From Pseudomonas nitroreducens TX1 (GTDB lineage: Bacteria > Pseudomonadota > Gammaproteobacteria > Pseudomonadales > Pseudomonadaceae), in NCBI RefSeq assembly GCF_000313755.1, contig NZ_AMZB01000098.1:1-64000 (forward strand): a DNA stretch of 64,000 nt. Direction: 5' to 3'. Under the pieces are notes generated by a model that did not search any database, was not told the DNA's origin, and saw only the letters and a program-made list of their open reading frames with translations. The position numbers and the translations under genes were made by a program. Shown here in pieces: positions 1 through 15,025 of this stretch. Numbering within the stretch: position 1 is the first letter of the stretch; each line of letters opens with the position of its first letter.

Positions 1-26
1 ACTCTATCCAGCTGAGCTATGAGTGC
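1..26 (-). tRNA. Partial tRNA gene (5' end only), probably tRNA-Arg
   Basis: The minus strand starting at base 26 reads GCACTCATAGCTCAGCTGG and continues to the window edge. This is a typical tRNA acceptor stem followed by a D-arm with the AGCTCAGC..GG pattern. The anticodon lies outside the window, so the amino acid cannot be read directly. The acceptor start and the position next to tRNA-Ser downstream of csrA resemble the tRNA-Arg(ACG) cluster of P. aeruginosa, which is inference from memory. Truncated by the window edge, not by mutation as far as can be seen. Confidence 0.8.
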
Positions 27-133
27 GCTGATGAGGGCGCAAATTCTAGAGCGATTTTTCTGACCTGTCAACAAGATTTTTCAATCTTTTCAGTCACTTA
101 CGTAACCGGACAACTCATCGCACCAGAGGATGC

Positions 134-226
<93 letters not shown>

Positions 227-286
227 GCAACACGGGGCGCATGATATCCATGTTTTCCCCGTTTGCAAAGAAAAATTTTAGAAAAA

Positions 287-472
287 TTAATGGTTTGGTT
301 CTTGGTCTTTCTCTTTCTGGATGCGCTGGTAGATTTCCTCACGGTGCACAGCAACTTCCTTCGGCGCATTCACACCGATACGCACCTGATTTCCTTTGAC
401 GCCCAATACAGTCACGGTGACGTCATCACCGACCATCAGGGTCTCTCCGACCCGGCGAGTCAGAATCAGCAT
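287..472 (-). CDS. csrA: Carbon storage regulator CsrA/RsmA
   Basis: 61-residue RNA-binding global post-transcriptional regulator that binds GGA-containing loops in mRNA leaders and is titrated by RsmY/RsmZ-type small RNAs. The start [10 protein letters not shown] is the invariant CsrA N-terminus, and the RNA-contact residues Val42-His43-Arg44 are present in [10 protein letters not shown]. An in-frame extension to base 565 exists but is rejected: the family start is exact and the ATG at 472 has a purine-rich AAGGAGAAAGG just upstream. Gene order lysC-csrA-tRNA-Ser matches other Pseudomonas. It is separated from lysC by a terminator at 618-645, so it probably has its own promoter in 473-617. 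Confidence 0.98.
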   Translation of the reverse strand: MLILTRRVGETLMVGDDVTVTVLGVKGNQVRIGVNAPKEVAVHREEIYQRIQKEKDQEPNH

Positions 473-617
473 TCCTTTCTCCTTACGTGTTACGGGATAA
501 GCAGTCTGCAAAAAAAGAAATGGTGGCAGATTCGTATAGATCAAGTGCGCGAATCCTTCACCCAAGTATTGACCAGTCCTGCCGGAAAGAAAGTTCCTGT
601 CAGACAGTCAAAAACGA

Positions 618-645
618 CAAAAGGCGCGGGGTAGCCGCGCCTTTC
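618..645 (-). terminator. Rho-independent terminator after lysC
   Basis: A 7-bp GC stem GGCGCGG (623-629) / CCGCGCC (635-641) with a 5-nt loop is flanked by A and T runs. On the minus strand it ends ..GCGCCTTTTGTCGTTTTTG, directly downstream of the lysC stop at 659. It separates lysC from csrA transcription. Confidence 0.85.
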
Positions 646-658
646 GATATCTCCCGCC

Positions 659-1894
659 TTACTCGCCCTGTCGGGCGGGGGCGTCGAGTTCGAAAGCGGT
701 GTGCAAGGCACGGACCGCCAACTCGAGGTACTTTTCTTCGATAACCACGGAAACCTTGATTTCCGAGGTGGAGATCATCTGGATGTTGATGGTTTCCTTG
801 GCCAGGGCTTCGAACATGCGGCTGGCGACACCGGCGTGGGAGCGCATGCCAACGCCGACGATGGAAACCTTGGCGATGTTGGTGTCGCCGGTAGCTTCGC
901 GCGCACCGATGGCGATGGCGGTCTGCTTGAGGATTTCCAGGGCGGCCTGGTAGTCGTTGCGGTGCACGGTGAAGGTGAAGTCGGTGGTGTTATCGTGCGC
1001 GACGTTCTGCACGATCATGTCGACTTCTACATTGGCGGCACTGATCGGGCCGAGAATCTTGAAAGCAACGCCGGGGGTATCCGGTACGCCACGGATGGTC
1101 AGCTTGGCTTCGTCGCGGTTGAAGGCGATGCCGGAGATGATCGGCTGTTCCATGGATTCCTCTTCATCAAGGGTAATGAGGGTGCCCGGACCCTCCTGGA
1201 AGCTGTGCAGCACGCGCAGCGGGACGTTGTACTTGCCGGCGAATTCCACCGAGCGGATCTGCAGCACCTTGGAACCGAGGCTGGCCATTTCCAGCATCTC
1301 TTCGAAGGTGATCTTGTCCAGGCGACGAGCCTGCGGCACGACGCGCGGGTCGGTGGTGTAGACGCCATCGACATCGGTGTAGATCTGGCATTCGTCGGCC
1401 TTGAGTGCCGCCGCCAGCGCCACGCCGGTGGTGTCGGAGCCGCCACGGCCAAGGGTGGTGATGTTGCCCTGCTCGTCCACACCCTGGAAGCCCGCGACCA
1501 CTACTACGCGGCCGGCTTTCAGATCTGCGCGAATGTTCGCATCATCGATGCTCAGGATACGCGCCTTGGTGTGGGAACTGTCGGTCAGGATGCGGACCTG
1601 ATTACCGGTGTAGGAAATCGCCGGCACGCCACGCTTCATCAGCGCCATGCTCAGCAGGGCGATGGTCACCTGCTCGCCGGTGGAGACCATCACGTCCAGC
1701 TCGCGCGGAATCGGTTGATCCATGATCTGTTTCGCCAGACCAATCAGGCGGTTGGTCTCGCCGCTCATGGCGGACACCACCACGACGATGTCGTCGCCCG
1801 CTTCACGGAATTTCTTCACCTTCTCGGCTACCTGCTCGATTCTCTCGACGGTGCCGACGGAGGTCCCTCCAAACTTCTGTACGATCAAAGCCAT
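659..1894 (-). CDS. lysC: Aspartate kinase LysC
   Basis: 411-residue aspartokinase that phosphorylates L-aspartate, the first step to lysine, threonine, methionine and diaminopimelate. The N-terminus carries the signature VQKFGGTSVG (residues 5-14), followed by the amino acid kinase fold to about residue 245. Two ACT domains (about 265-330 and 345-405) provide lysine/threonine feedback. Length is typical of the short monofunctional class. The start at 1894 is the only one compatible with the conserved N-terminus. An internal ATG at codon 248 with its own Shine-Dalgarno could give a separate beta subunit (see the separate entry). It lies about 100 bp downstream of alaS. Confidence 0.98.
   Translation of the reverse strand: MALIVQKFGGTSVGTVERIEQVAEKVKKFREAGDDIVVVVSAMSGETNRLIGLAKQIMDQPIPRELDVMVSTGEQVTIALLSMALMKRGVPAISYTGNQVRILTDSSHTKARILSIDDANIRADLKAGRVVVVAGFQGVDEQGNITTLGRGGSDTTGVALAAALKADECQIYTDVDGVYTTDPRVVPQARRLDKITFEEMLEMASLGSKVLQIRSVEFAGKYNVPLRVLHSFQEGPGTLITLDEEESMEQPIISGIAFNRDEAKLTIRGVPDTPGVAFKILGPISAANVEVDMIVQNVAHDNTTDFTFTVHRNDYQAALEILKQTAIAIGAREATGDTNIAKVSIVGVGMRSHAGVASRMFEALAKETINIQMISTSEIKVSVVIEEKYLELAVRALHTAFELDAPARQGE
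1151..1164 (-). promoter_or_regulatory. Internal ribosome binding site and start codon for a LysC beta subunit
   Basis: Within lysC the minus strand reads GAAGAGGAATCCATGGAACA. A GAGGA Shine-Dalgarno (about 1159-1163) stands 4-5 nt before an in-frame ATG at 1153. Translation from here would give a 164-residue product (659-1153) beginning MEQPIISGIAF, exactly the regulatory ACT region. In Corynebacterium glutamicum and Bacillus aspartokinases the same arrangement makes the beta subunit of an alpha2beta2 enzyme. Whether this site is used here is inference. Confidence 0.6.
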
Positions 1895-1994
1895 TTCAAA
1901 AGCCGCCTGATTCCTGAAGGGCGCCCATTAAACATGCATCACCGCATGCTGCCAAGGCCCGCCGGACGCGCTGCGGGCCCCGTATTTCAGGGCC

Positions 1995-4619
<2,625 letters not shown>

Positions 4620-4703
4620 AGGTTCTTCCACGGAAAAATGCGGCCACGAATCGCCGGCAAAGGGCCGCATTATATCGGCCCCGCATCAAGGTTGTAGTGT
4701 CTT

Positions 4704-4730
4704 TGCGCGATAGTTAACCGCTATCGCGCA
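4704..4730 (-). terminator. Perfect 10-bp hairpin between ltaE and alaS
   Basis: TGCGCGATAG (4704-4713) and CTATCGCGCA (4721-4730) form a perfect 10-bp inverted repeat with a 7-nt loop, 11 bases past the ltaE stop. The downstream tract on the minus strand is AAGACACTAC, so it lacks a U run. It is a weak or factor-assisted terminator, or a 3'-end stabilising hairpin for ltaE. It sits about 85 bp upstream of the alaS start. Confidence 0.5.
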
Positions 4731-4740
4731 ATAATTTCTG

Positions 4741-5745
4741 TCAGGAACGACGAAAGGCGGCAAAAGCTTCGACGATACGCGGGATATCGGCGTTTTTCAC
4801 ATCGAGGTGGGTGACCAGCCGCAGGCGCGCCGCCGGGCTGACGCGGATGCCCCGTTCGGCCAGGTGCGCACCCAGCGCGCCAGCCTGCTCGCCGATGCCG
4901 ACGTAGACCATGTTGGTCTGTACCGGCTCGATGGCGTAGCCCAGTTCAGCCAGGCCGCGGCCGAGCGCTTCGGCGTTGGCGTGGTCCTCGGCCAGGCGCT
5001 CGACCTGATGGTCCAGCGCATACAGCGCGGCGGCTGCGAGACCACCGGCCTGGCGCATGCCGCCGCCGACCATCTTGCGCAGGCGGCGCGCGCGGCCGAT
5101 CAGATCGGCATCACCACAGAGCACCGAACCCACCGGCGCGCCGAGGCCCTTGGACAGACACACCGAGACGGAATCGAAGTGGCGGGTGATCTCGCGAGCC
5201 TCCACGCCCAGCTTCACTGCGGCGTTGTACAGGCGCGCGCCGTCCAGATGCAGTGCCAGGCCGCGGCGGCGGGTCATTTCCCGTGCGGCAGCCAAGTAGG
5301 TGAGCGGCAAGACCTTGCCCTGCATGGTGTTTTCCAGCGCCAGCAGGCGGGTGCGAGCGAAGTGGAAATCGTCCTGCTTGATCGCCGCCTCGACCTTGGC
5401 CAGGTCCAGCGAACCATCCGCCTCGCCATCGATGGGCTGCGGCTGGATGGAGCCCAGCACGGCGGCGCCACCGCCTTCATATTTATAGGTGTGCGCCTGC
5501 TGGCCGACGATGTATTCGTCGCCCCGTCCGCAATGGGCCATCAGGCCAAGCAGGTTGCTCATGGTGCCGGTGGGCACGAACAGCGCGGCGGCAAAGCCCA
5601 GGCGCTCGGCCAGGGTCGCTTCCAGGCGGTTCACCGTCGGGTCCTCGCCGTAGACGTCATCGCCCAGCTCGGCGCGCGCCATCGCCTCGCGCATACCGGC
5701 GGTGGGCAGGGTCACGGTGTCGCTGCGAAGGTCGATGATGGACAT
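4741..5745 (-). CDS. ltaE: Low-specificity L-threonine aldolase
   Basis: 334-residue PLP enzyme of the beta-eliminating lyase fold that splits L-threonine/L-allo-threonine into glycine and acetaldehyde. Seen in the sequence: the N-terminal [12 protein letters not shown] motif, [11 protein letters not shown], an [10 protein letters not shown] aspartate that holds the PLP ring nitrogen, and the PLP lysine in [13 protein letters not shown]. Length matches the family. Upstream GGAGCTCC precedes the ATG at 5745. It is separated from astE by a 316-bp repeat-containing gap, so it is a separate unit from the ast operon. Corresponds by position to PA0902 of P. aeruginosa (from memory). Confidence 0.93.
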   Translation of the reverse strand: MSIIDLRSDTVTLPTAGMREAMARAELGDDVYGEDPTVNRLEATLAERLGFAAALFVPTGTMSNLLGLMAHCGRGDEYIVGQQAHTYKYEGGGAAVLGSIQPQPIDGEADGSLDLAKVEAAIKQDDFHFARTRLLALENTMQGKVLPLTYLAAAREMTRRRGLALHLDGARLYNAAVKLGVEAREITRHFDSVSVCLSKGLGAPVGSVLCGDADLIGRARRLRKMVGGGMRQAGGLAAAALYALDHQVERLAEDHANAEALGRGLAELGYAIEPVQTNMVYVGIGEQAGALGAHLAERGIRVSPAARLRLVTHLDVKNADIPRIVEAFAAFRRS

Positions 5746-5834
5746 GGCGGAGCTCCTCGGGCATCAGGCGGAAAAGGCCCGATGCTAAGCGCTCGCCGGA
5801 GGGGAAACAAGGCGGGACACACCCTGCAGGAGCG

Positions 5835-6003
5835 CCATGCGCGCGATCTCGGGCATGGCCCGCTTATACCTGAATATCGTTCCGGGGCTTGCCCTCTCCC
5901 CCGCCCTCTCCCTGAAGGGAGAGGGAGCAGGCCGTGCCGGCTGACACTTCGGCCTCAACCTGCACCAGACGGTCCCCCCTCTTCAGGGAGAGGGGAAATC
6001 CCA
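5835..6003. repeat. Repeat-rich gap: REP-like palindromes of two families
   Basis: The 316-bp gap between ltaE and astE holds no gene. It carries CGGGCATGGCCCG (about 5852-5865), a short palindrome seen again at 57424-57437. It also carries the palindrome CCCTCTCCCTGAAGGGAGAG (5904-5923), seen again at 53709-53728, and a second degenerate copy ending GGGAGAGGGG at about 5988-5997. These are dispersed extragenic palindromes. They may form a transcript end for astE. Confidence 0.7.
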
Positions 6004-6061
6004 GGCACGAACTTTCAGAGACAGGCAGTTGCTCCTACAAGGTGCGGAAGGTCAGTCGAGG

Positions 6062-7054
6062 TCAGAGCTCGGTGGGGACCACCAGAATGCCGGCGCGCAG
6101 GCCGTTCTTCACCCGCGGGTTGGGGAAGATGATCCGCGCGCCCTGCTCTTCCACGATCCAGCGGGTGCCGCCAATATCCTCGGCGAGCAGGAAGCCATGG
6201 TCCAGTTCGGTGAAGTTGTCCACCGCGTCGTCCAGGTGCAGGCGGAAGTGGTCGCTGTGCTTGATCACTTCGCGGGAGACCGCGAACAGTTGCAGACCGT
6301 CGATCTGTGCGCCGTCCGCCTCCTGGCCACTGATCACGCCCTGCAGCATGGCCTCCAGGCGATCCAGGTTCACCGACTGGTTCTGTCCGAAGGGCCGCGC
6401 CTTGCCCAGCTCCAGGGTGAACGCCTCGGCGCCGAGCTGGCTGTAGGTGTAGGCGCTGAAAGTGATGCCCGGCTTGCTTTGCAGCAGCACCGCATCAATG
6501 CCGGCGCTCCGCAGGCGCGCCAGCTCATCGCGGGAATGCTCGCGACCACTGGCCCAGGGATAGAGCGCGAACTGCTCGATCTTCGAGCCACGGATGGCAG
6601 TGTGCAGGTCATAGTGCAGGCGCGCTCGTCCTTCGCGGGCGAAGAACGCGGCGGCCAGACGCTCCAGCTCCGACGCACGCAGGGCCTCGTTGCCGCTGCC
6701 CTCCTCGTGGCGGCCGCAGAACAGGCGGTTGATGTCCTGTTCCAGGTAACGTTCGCCGCGGCGCATGGCCTCGGGGTTGCCGAGCAGGAACAGTACCCTG
6801 GCCGCCGGTTTCAGCTCGCCACGGGCGACGCGGTGTACCAGGCGATCGAGCAGCTCGATGGGGGCCGTCTCGTTGCCGTGGATACCGGCCGAGAGCAGCA
6901 GGTCGCGGCCATTGTCGCGCGCCACCGGCGGAGTGACTTCGAGGGCACCTTCAGCCAGCCAGTGCAGACGGGTGCCGTCCGCGGTGAGCTGAATCTTTTC
7001 CGTCGGCTCACGACCGGCGAGGGTCAGTTCGAGCAGTTTGCCCAGAGCTAGCAT
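6062..7054 (-). CDS. astE: Succinylglutamate desuccinylase AstE/AruE
   Basis: 330-residue zinc hydrolase doing the last step of the arginine succinyltransferase pathway: N-succinylglutamate to glutamate plus succinate. It belongs to the M14-like AstE/AspA family. Zinc ligands are visible as His and Glu in [11 protein letters not shown] (about residues 54-64) and the third histidine in [18 protein letters not shown] carries the substrate-arginine region. It is the last gene of the aru/ast operon, 50 bp after the small His/Cys-rich gene. Cytoplasmic. Confidence 0.96.
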   Translation of the reverse strand: MLALGKLLELTLAGREPTEKIQLTADGTRLHWLAEGALEVTPPVARDNGRDLLLSAGIHGNETAPIELLDRLVHRVARGELKPAARVLFLLGNPEAMRRGERYLEQDINRLFCGRHEEGSGNEALRASELERLAAAFFAREGRARLHYDLHTAIRGSKIEQFALYPWASGREHSRDELARLRSAGIDAVLLQSKPGITFSAYTYSQLGAEAFTLELGKARPFGQNQSVNLDRLEAMLQGVISGQEADGAQIDGLQLFAVSREVIKHSDHFRLHLDDAVDNFTELDHGFLLAEDIGGTRWIVEEQGARIIFPNPRVKNGLRAGILVVPTEL

Positions 7055-7104
7055 GCGGACGCCTCCATCATTCCCCGCGGCCGAAGCGGCCGCGGACTCC
7101 GCGA

Positions 7105-7386
7105 TCAGTGGTGATGGTCACATCCACAGTCTGGACCATGTTCGTGAACTTCGGCGGCTTCGAGCTCAAGGCTCAGGCCCAACTGGTTCACCGCCTGCGG
7201 GCGCACCACCAGCAGCGGGATTTCGGCGTCGTCCTCATGGGAATCGGCGTAGATCGTAAGGCCGCCCTTGCCGTCGGCCTCCAGCCACAGCTCGCGCCCT
7301 TCCAGGCGGATGGCCAGGCGCGCGGTGTGGGTCTCGCGGCGCTCGCCCTTGTTGTCTTCGAGAATCAGCGGGAGGCTTTCGGTCAT
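7105..7386 (-). CDS. Small conserved protein in the ast operon with a His/Cys-rich tail
   Basis: 93 residues from ATG 7386; a GTG at 7395, immediately after the astB stop, is an alternative start adding three residues. I do not recognise a named domain. The body is acidic and predicted to be mostly beta strand ([19 protein letters not shown].., a beta-sandwich-like pattern). The C-terminus is [13 protein letters not shown], five histidines and two cysteines, a plausible metal-binding tail. It is translationally coupled to astB and precedes astE, a zinc enzyme, so a role in metal handling for AstE is an idea, not evidence. The position corresponds to PA0900 in P. aeruginosa (memory). Confidence 0.85.
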   Translation of the reverse strand: MTESLPLILEDNKGERRETHTARLAIRLEGRELWLEADGKGGLTIYADSHEDDAEIPLLVVRPQAVNQLGLSLELEAAEVHEHGPDCGCDHHH

Positions 7387-7395
7387 TTCGGTCAC

Positions 7396-8741
7396 TCAGA
7401 TCTGCTGGAAAGGATAAACCGAGCCCAGTTTAAGGATCTGGCTCAATTCATCCAACGCCGTCCGGCACTCGACGAGCAATTGCGGATCGGCCAGGTCGGC
7501 TTCGGCCAGGCGATCGCGGTAGTGCTTGTCGACCCAGGTGACCAGGGTGTCGTGCAAGGTCGGGGTCATGATCACGCCCGGGTTGACCGCCGCCAACTCC
7601 TTGTCGGTCAGCGCCACGCGCAGACGCAGGCAAGCGGGGCCGCCGCCGTTCTGCATGCTCTGCTTGAGGTCGAACACCTTCACCTCGCGGATCGGGCCGT
7701 CCTCGGCGGTCAGGCGCGACAGGTAGCTCCAGACGCGCTCGTTCTTGCGGCACTCTTCCGGGACGATCAGCAGCATGTTGCCGTCGGCGCGGCTAAGCAG
7801 TTGGCTGTTGAACAGGTAGGACTTCACCGCGTCCTCGACCGTGACCTGGTCGCGCGGCACGCACACGGCGCGGAACCGGCCGCCACGCCGGCCCAGCTTG
7901 TCGTGCAACTCGGCGAGCACGCGCTCGGTGTCGAGGAAGGCGTCTTCGTGGTGGAACAGCACCTCGCCGTTGCCGACCGCGATCACGTCGTTGTGGAACA
8001 CACCCTGGTCGATCACCGCCGGGTTCTGCTGGGCATAGACCACACCGTCATCGCTCAGGCCGTGGAGGCGGGCAACCGCCTGGCAGGCTTCCAGGGTCTG
8101 CCGCGCCGGGTAACGCTGCGGCGCCGGGAAGCGGCTGTCGAAGGCGCTGCGACCGAACACGAAGAACTCGACACCGGCTTCGCCGTAGGACTTGCAGAAG
8201 CGCGTGTGGTTGGCCGCGCCCTCGTCGCCGAACTGGGCGACCGCCGGCAGCGCGGCGTGGTGAGCAAAGTGCTGTTCGTCGTTGAACATCGCGGCAAGGA
8301 TGCGGCTGGTCTGCGGATGTTCGATGGAACGGTGGAACTTGCAGTTCAGGTTGGCCGCGGTGAAGTGCACGCGGCCATCGGCGGTGTCGGCGCCGGGGCT
8401 GACGGTGGCGGCGTTGGCGGTCCACATGCAGGACGCCGAGCTGACCGCGGCGAGCAGCGGCATCGCTTCTTTCGCCGCCTTGGCGATCACCTCGGCGTCA
8501 GTGCCGGAGAAGCCCAGGGCGCGCAGCGAGGCAACGGCCGGACGCTCCTGCGGGGCGAACACGCCCTGCTTGAAGCCCAGCTCCATCAGCGCCTTCATCT
8601 TCGACAGGCCCTGCTTCGCCGCTTCACGCGGGTTGGACGCCGCCTGGCTGTTGCTCTGCGAGGCGACGTTGCCGTAGGACAGGCCGCCGTAGTTGTGCGT
8701 CGGTCCGACCAGGCCGTCAAAGTTCATTTCATAGGCGGTCA

Positions 8742-8742
<1 letters not shown>
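7396..8742 (-). CDS. astB: N-succinylarginine dihydrolase AstB/AruB
   Basis: 448-residue enzyme converting N2-succinylarginine to succinylornithine, CO2 and two ammonia (step 2 of the AST pathway). It has the amidinotransferase-like fold. Seen: [19 protein letters not shown] at the N-terminus, the HHEDAF segment, and the catalytic cysteine in [12 protein letters not shown] near residue 364. The start ATG at 8742 overlaps the astD stop by one base (TGATG), so it is translationally coupled; a GTG one codon earlier also exists. Cytoplasmic, within the aruCFGDB-E operon. Confidence 0.97.
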
Positions 8743-11253
<2,511 letters not shown>

Positions 11254-11264
11254 GCTCTCTCCCC

Positions 11265-12281
11265 TCAGATCGCGACCAGGCGCACGCTGGCGCCCTCGCC
11301 GATGCCCAGGGCTTCGGCGGTTTGCTGGTTCAGGGTGACGGGCTTGCCCGGTACCCAATCGAGTTCGGCGACGACGGCGCGGAAGTCCTGCAGCTGGCCA
11401 TTGGTGACCAGGTAGCCGCGGCTGCCCTTGGCGCCTTCGCCGATGCGCACCGGCACCTGCCGGCTCTGCGCGATGGAGCGGATGCTGCTGGTGCGCGCAT
11501 GCAGCGCGGGGCCGCCGTCGAAGATGTCGACATAGTTGTCGGACTCGAAGCCGTCGCGCATCAGGATGTCGAAGGTAATCTGCGCACGCGGGTGCACCTG
11601 GCCCATGGCTTCCTGGGCATCGTCCGGCAGCAGCGGCACGTAGATCGGGTAGTGCGGCATCAGCTCGGCGAGGAAGGTGCGGCTCTTCAGCCCGGAGAGC
11701 TTCTCGGCCTCGGTGTAGTCGAGGTCGAAGAAGTTGCGCCCGATGGCGTTCCAGAACGGCGACTCGCCCTGCTCGTCGCTGTAACCGACGATTTCCACCA
11801 CCACTGCGTCGGCGAAGCGCTCCGGATGGCTGGCCATGAACAGCAGGCGACCACGGGAGTTGAGCTCGGCGATCGGCGTATTCACCAGGTCGCGCTCGAC
11901 ATAGAAGCTGGTCAGCAGGCTGTTGCCGGTGAGGTCGTGGCACAGCGAGAGGACGTGGATCTTGTTGTGGATCTTCAGCTCGCGGGAGGCGTGCACGAAG
12001 GTCTCGTTGCGGAAGCTGTAGAACGGCTCGGAGAAACCGGCCGAAGCAACGATGGCCGAGCAGCCGACCAGTCGGCCGGTCTCGCTGTCCTCGAGCACGA
12101 AGAAATAGCTCTCTTCACCGTTGAAACTCACCTCGGCGGCGAACGAAGCCTCCGAAGCGAGAATCTTCTCGCGCAGGCGTTCCGCGTCGTCCGGCAGCGA
12201 CGTGACGCCGACCGGGCTGTCCGCGGCGAGACGCTGCACCTGCTGCAGGTCGGCCACTTGGGCGGGGCGCATCACCAGCAT
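11265..12281 (-). CDS. aruF: Arginine/ornithine N-succinyltransferase, alpha subunit AruF
   Basis: 338 residues, paralogue of AruG. Both share the pattern MxVRPxxxxDLxxxxxLA at the start, SPFWxxxGRxFF in the middle, and YVDIFDxGPxxxAxTxxIR near residue 250. Most bacteria use one AstA; two adjacent subunits are the Pseudomonas arrangement. It is preceded by aruC with a 167-bp gap that contains a strong hairpin (12379-12404). Catalyses the entry step of arginine catabolism with AruG. Confidence 0.96.
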   Translation of the reverse strand: MLVMRPAQVADLQQVQRLAADSPVGVTSLPDDAERLREKILASEASFAAEVSFNGEESYFFVLEDSETGRLVGCSAIVASAGFSEPFYSFRNETFVHASRELKIHNKIHVLSLCHDLTGNSLLTSFYVERDLVNTPIAELNSRGRLLFMASHPERFADAVVVEIVGYSDEQGESPFWNAIGRNFFDLDYTEAEKLSGLKSRTFLAELMPHYPIYVPLLPDDAQEAMGQVHPRAQITFDILMRDGFESDNYVDIFDGGPALHARTSSIRSIAQSRQVPVRIGEGAKGSRGYLVTNGQLQDFRAVVAELDWVPGKPVTLNQQTAEALGIGEGASVRLVAI

Positions 12282-12378
12282 GGCGTCACTCCTCTAACCA
12301 GACAAAAGTTCGTGATTCTTGCTTTCTGATTCGCGGGCGCGACACAGCCTGTGCCGCACTCATCAGGGCATTCTCGGA

Positions 12379-12404
12379 AACCGGCCGGGACGATCCGGCC
12401 GGTT
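12379..12404 (-). terminator. Strong hairpin between aruC and aruF
   Basis: AACCGGCCGG (12379-12388) and CCGGCCGGTT (12395-12404) form a perfect 10-bp GC-rich stem with a 6-nt loop, about 45 bases after the aruC stop. On the minus strand only TTTCC follows, so termination is probably partial. It could protect the aruC transcript end or lower expression of the distal genes relative to aruC. Function is inferred. Confidence 0.5.
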
Positions 12405-12448
12405 GAGCGGCGAAGCGCGAGCCTCGCCGGTTCAGCGTAGCCGGGGGA

Positions 12449-13696
<1,248 letters not shown>

Positions 13697-13737
13697 CTAT
13701 CGATGGATGGATTGTAGGGACGAACAGCGGGCCGGCA

Positions 13738-13753
13738 TTGCCGCCATGCGACA
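13738..13753 (-). promoter_or_regulatory. ArgR half-site upstream of aruC (proximal)
   Basis: The minus strand reads TGTCGCATGGCGGCAA, an exact match to TGTCGC-N8-AA, the half-site described for the AraC-type ArgR of P. aeruginosa. It lies about 70 bp upstream of the aruC start codon. Confidence 0.7.
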
Positions 13754-13788
13754 ACTTGTTATAGCGCCAACCCGCGAATTGCCGAGGC

Positions 13789-13804
13789 TTACGGAAATGC
13801 GACA
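13789..13804 (-). promoter_or_regulatory. ArgR half-site upstream of aruC (distal)
   Basis: The minus strand reads TGTCGCATTTCCGTAA, a second exact TGTCGC-N8-AA in the same orientation, 51 bp upstream of the first (about five helical turns). A weaker TGGCGC..AA lies between them, 16 bases before the proximal box, and may complete a tandem pair. Confidence 0.7.
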
Positions 13805-13920
13805 GAAAGCGTCGGGAAGGCGCAGTGTAAGGCCTGCGGACTGCTGCGGGTACACGGACGCGTGGAATTTGTTCGCGCGATGAACGAACGGTCAGCAATA
13901 GAGCAGAGAGGGAGATTTTT

Positions 13921-13997
13921 GCAGGAGCGAACTTGCTCGCGAGCCGCTTTACGTCGGCACACCCGGCAAGATCCTTCGCGAGCAAGCTCGCTCCTGC
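13921..13997. repeat. Inverted pair of REP palindromes
   Basis: GCAGGAGCGAACTTGCTCGC (from 13921) and its near inverse TTCGCGAGCAAGCTCGCTCC (from about 13975) lie head to head, about 30 bp apart, just downstream of argR. Related pairs occur at 19693, 28621 and 57459. They are typical Pseudomonas REP doublets mobilised by RayT-type transposases. The rest of the 13670-14007 gap is the aruC promoter region. Confidence 0.85.
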
Positions 13998-14007
13998 CTG
14001 AGAGCCG

Positions 14008-14991
14008 TCAACCGCGCTCGGCAACCACCGGGGCAGCTTCGGCGACGCTCTGGCCGCGGCGCTGGTTGCGGTCTTCGCGCGGGGTTACGCCGAAGAAGTT
14101 GCGGTAGGCGCTGGAGAAGTGCGGGCCGCTGGAGAAGCCGCAGGACAGGCCGATCTGGATGATCGACTTGCTGGTCTGCATGAGCATCTGCCGCGCGCGG
14201 TTCAGGCGCAGTTCCAGGTAGTACTGGCTGGGCACGCGGGTCAGGTACTGCTTGAAGATGCGCTCGAGCTGGCGGCGCGAGACGCACACGTGCTGGGCGA
14301 TCTCGTCGGTGGTCAGCGGCTCCTCGATGTTCGCCTCCATCAGCAGCACCGCCTGGGTGAGCTTCGGGTGGCTGGAGCCGAGGCGGTTCTTCAGCGGGAT
14401 GCGCTGGCGTTCGGAGCCTTCGCGGATGCGCTCCACCACCAGCTCTTCGGAGACCGCGCCGGCCAGTTCCGCACCATGGTCGCGGGACAGCACCGCCAGC
14501 AGCAGGTCGAGCACTGCCATGCCGCCGCAGGCAGTCAGGCGATCACGGTCCCATTCGAAGAGGTGGTTGGTCGCGATGACCTTGGGGTAACGCTCGGTGA
14601 AATCGTCGTGCCAGCGCCAGTGCACGGCGGCACGGTAGCCGTCGAGCAGGCCCAGTTGCGCCAGCGGATAGATACCGGCGGACAGCGCGCCGATGCTTAC
14701 GCCGCTGCGCGAGAGCTGCTTGAGGGTATTGGCCAGGGGCGCGGAAACAGCCTGCGGAACCTCGTCGGCCACCAGGAAGATGCGCTGGCACTGCTCCAGC
14801 GCGCCATTCCAAGGCTGCCCTGGAAGGCGCCAGCCCTCGGCCTCGGCCACCGTTTCGGCGCTCATGAACACCGGTTCGTAGAGCGCCTCGGGGTGCAGCC
14901 GGCGGGCGACCCGCAGGGCCTCCTCGGCCAGACCGAGCGTCAGCGCCCGCGTGTGCGGCCAGAGCAGGAATCCGATGCGTTGTGCGGTCAT
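14008..14991 (-). CDS. argR: Arginine-responsive AraC-family regulator ArgR
   Basis: 327 residues. The N-terminal two thirds is a DJ-1/PfpI (glutamine-amidotransferase-like) sensor domain (FLLWPHTRALTLGLAEEALR, SIGALSAGIYPLAQLGLLDG). The C-terminal AraC-type double helix-turn-helix is visible in TTDEIAQHVCVSRRQLERIF and GLSCGFSSGPHFSSAYRNFF. In P. aeruginosa this protein activates aru and regulates aot in response to L-arginine. It is the last gene of the aot operon, 34 bp after aotP, so it is probably autoregulated through the aotJ promoter. It is unrelated to the E. coli hexameric ArgR. Confidence 0.96.
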   Translation of the reverse strand: MTAQRIGFLLWPHTRALTLGLAEEALRVARRLHPEALYEPVFMSAETVAEAEGWRLPGQPWNGALEQCQRIFLVADEVPQAVSAPLANTLKQLSRSGVSIGALSAGIYPLAQLGLLDGYRAAVHWRWHDDFTERYPKVIATNHLFEWDRDRLTACGGMAVLDLLLAVLSRDHGAELAGAVSEELVVERIREGSERQRIPLKNRLGSSHPKLTQAVLLMEANIEEPLTTDEIAQHVCVSRRQLERIFKQYLTRVPSQYYLELRLNRARQMLMQTSKSIIQIGLSCGFSSGPHFSSAYRNFFGVTPREDRNQRRGQSVAEAAPVVAERG

Positions 14992-15025
14992 GCGGCTAGA
15001 TCACCAGGCGACGGTAACAGACAGC

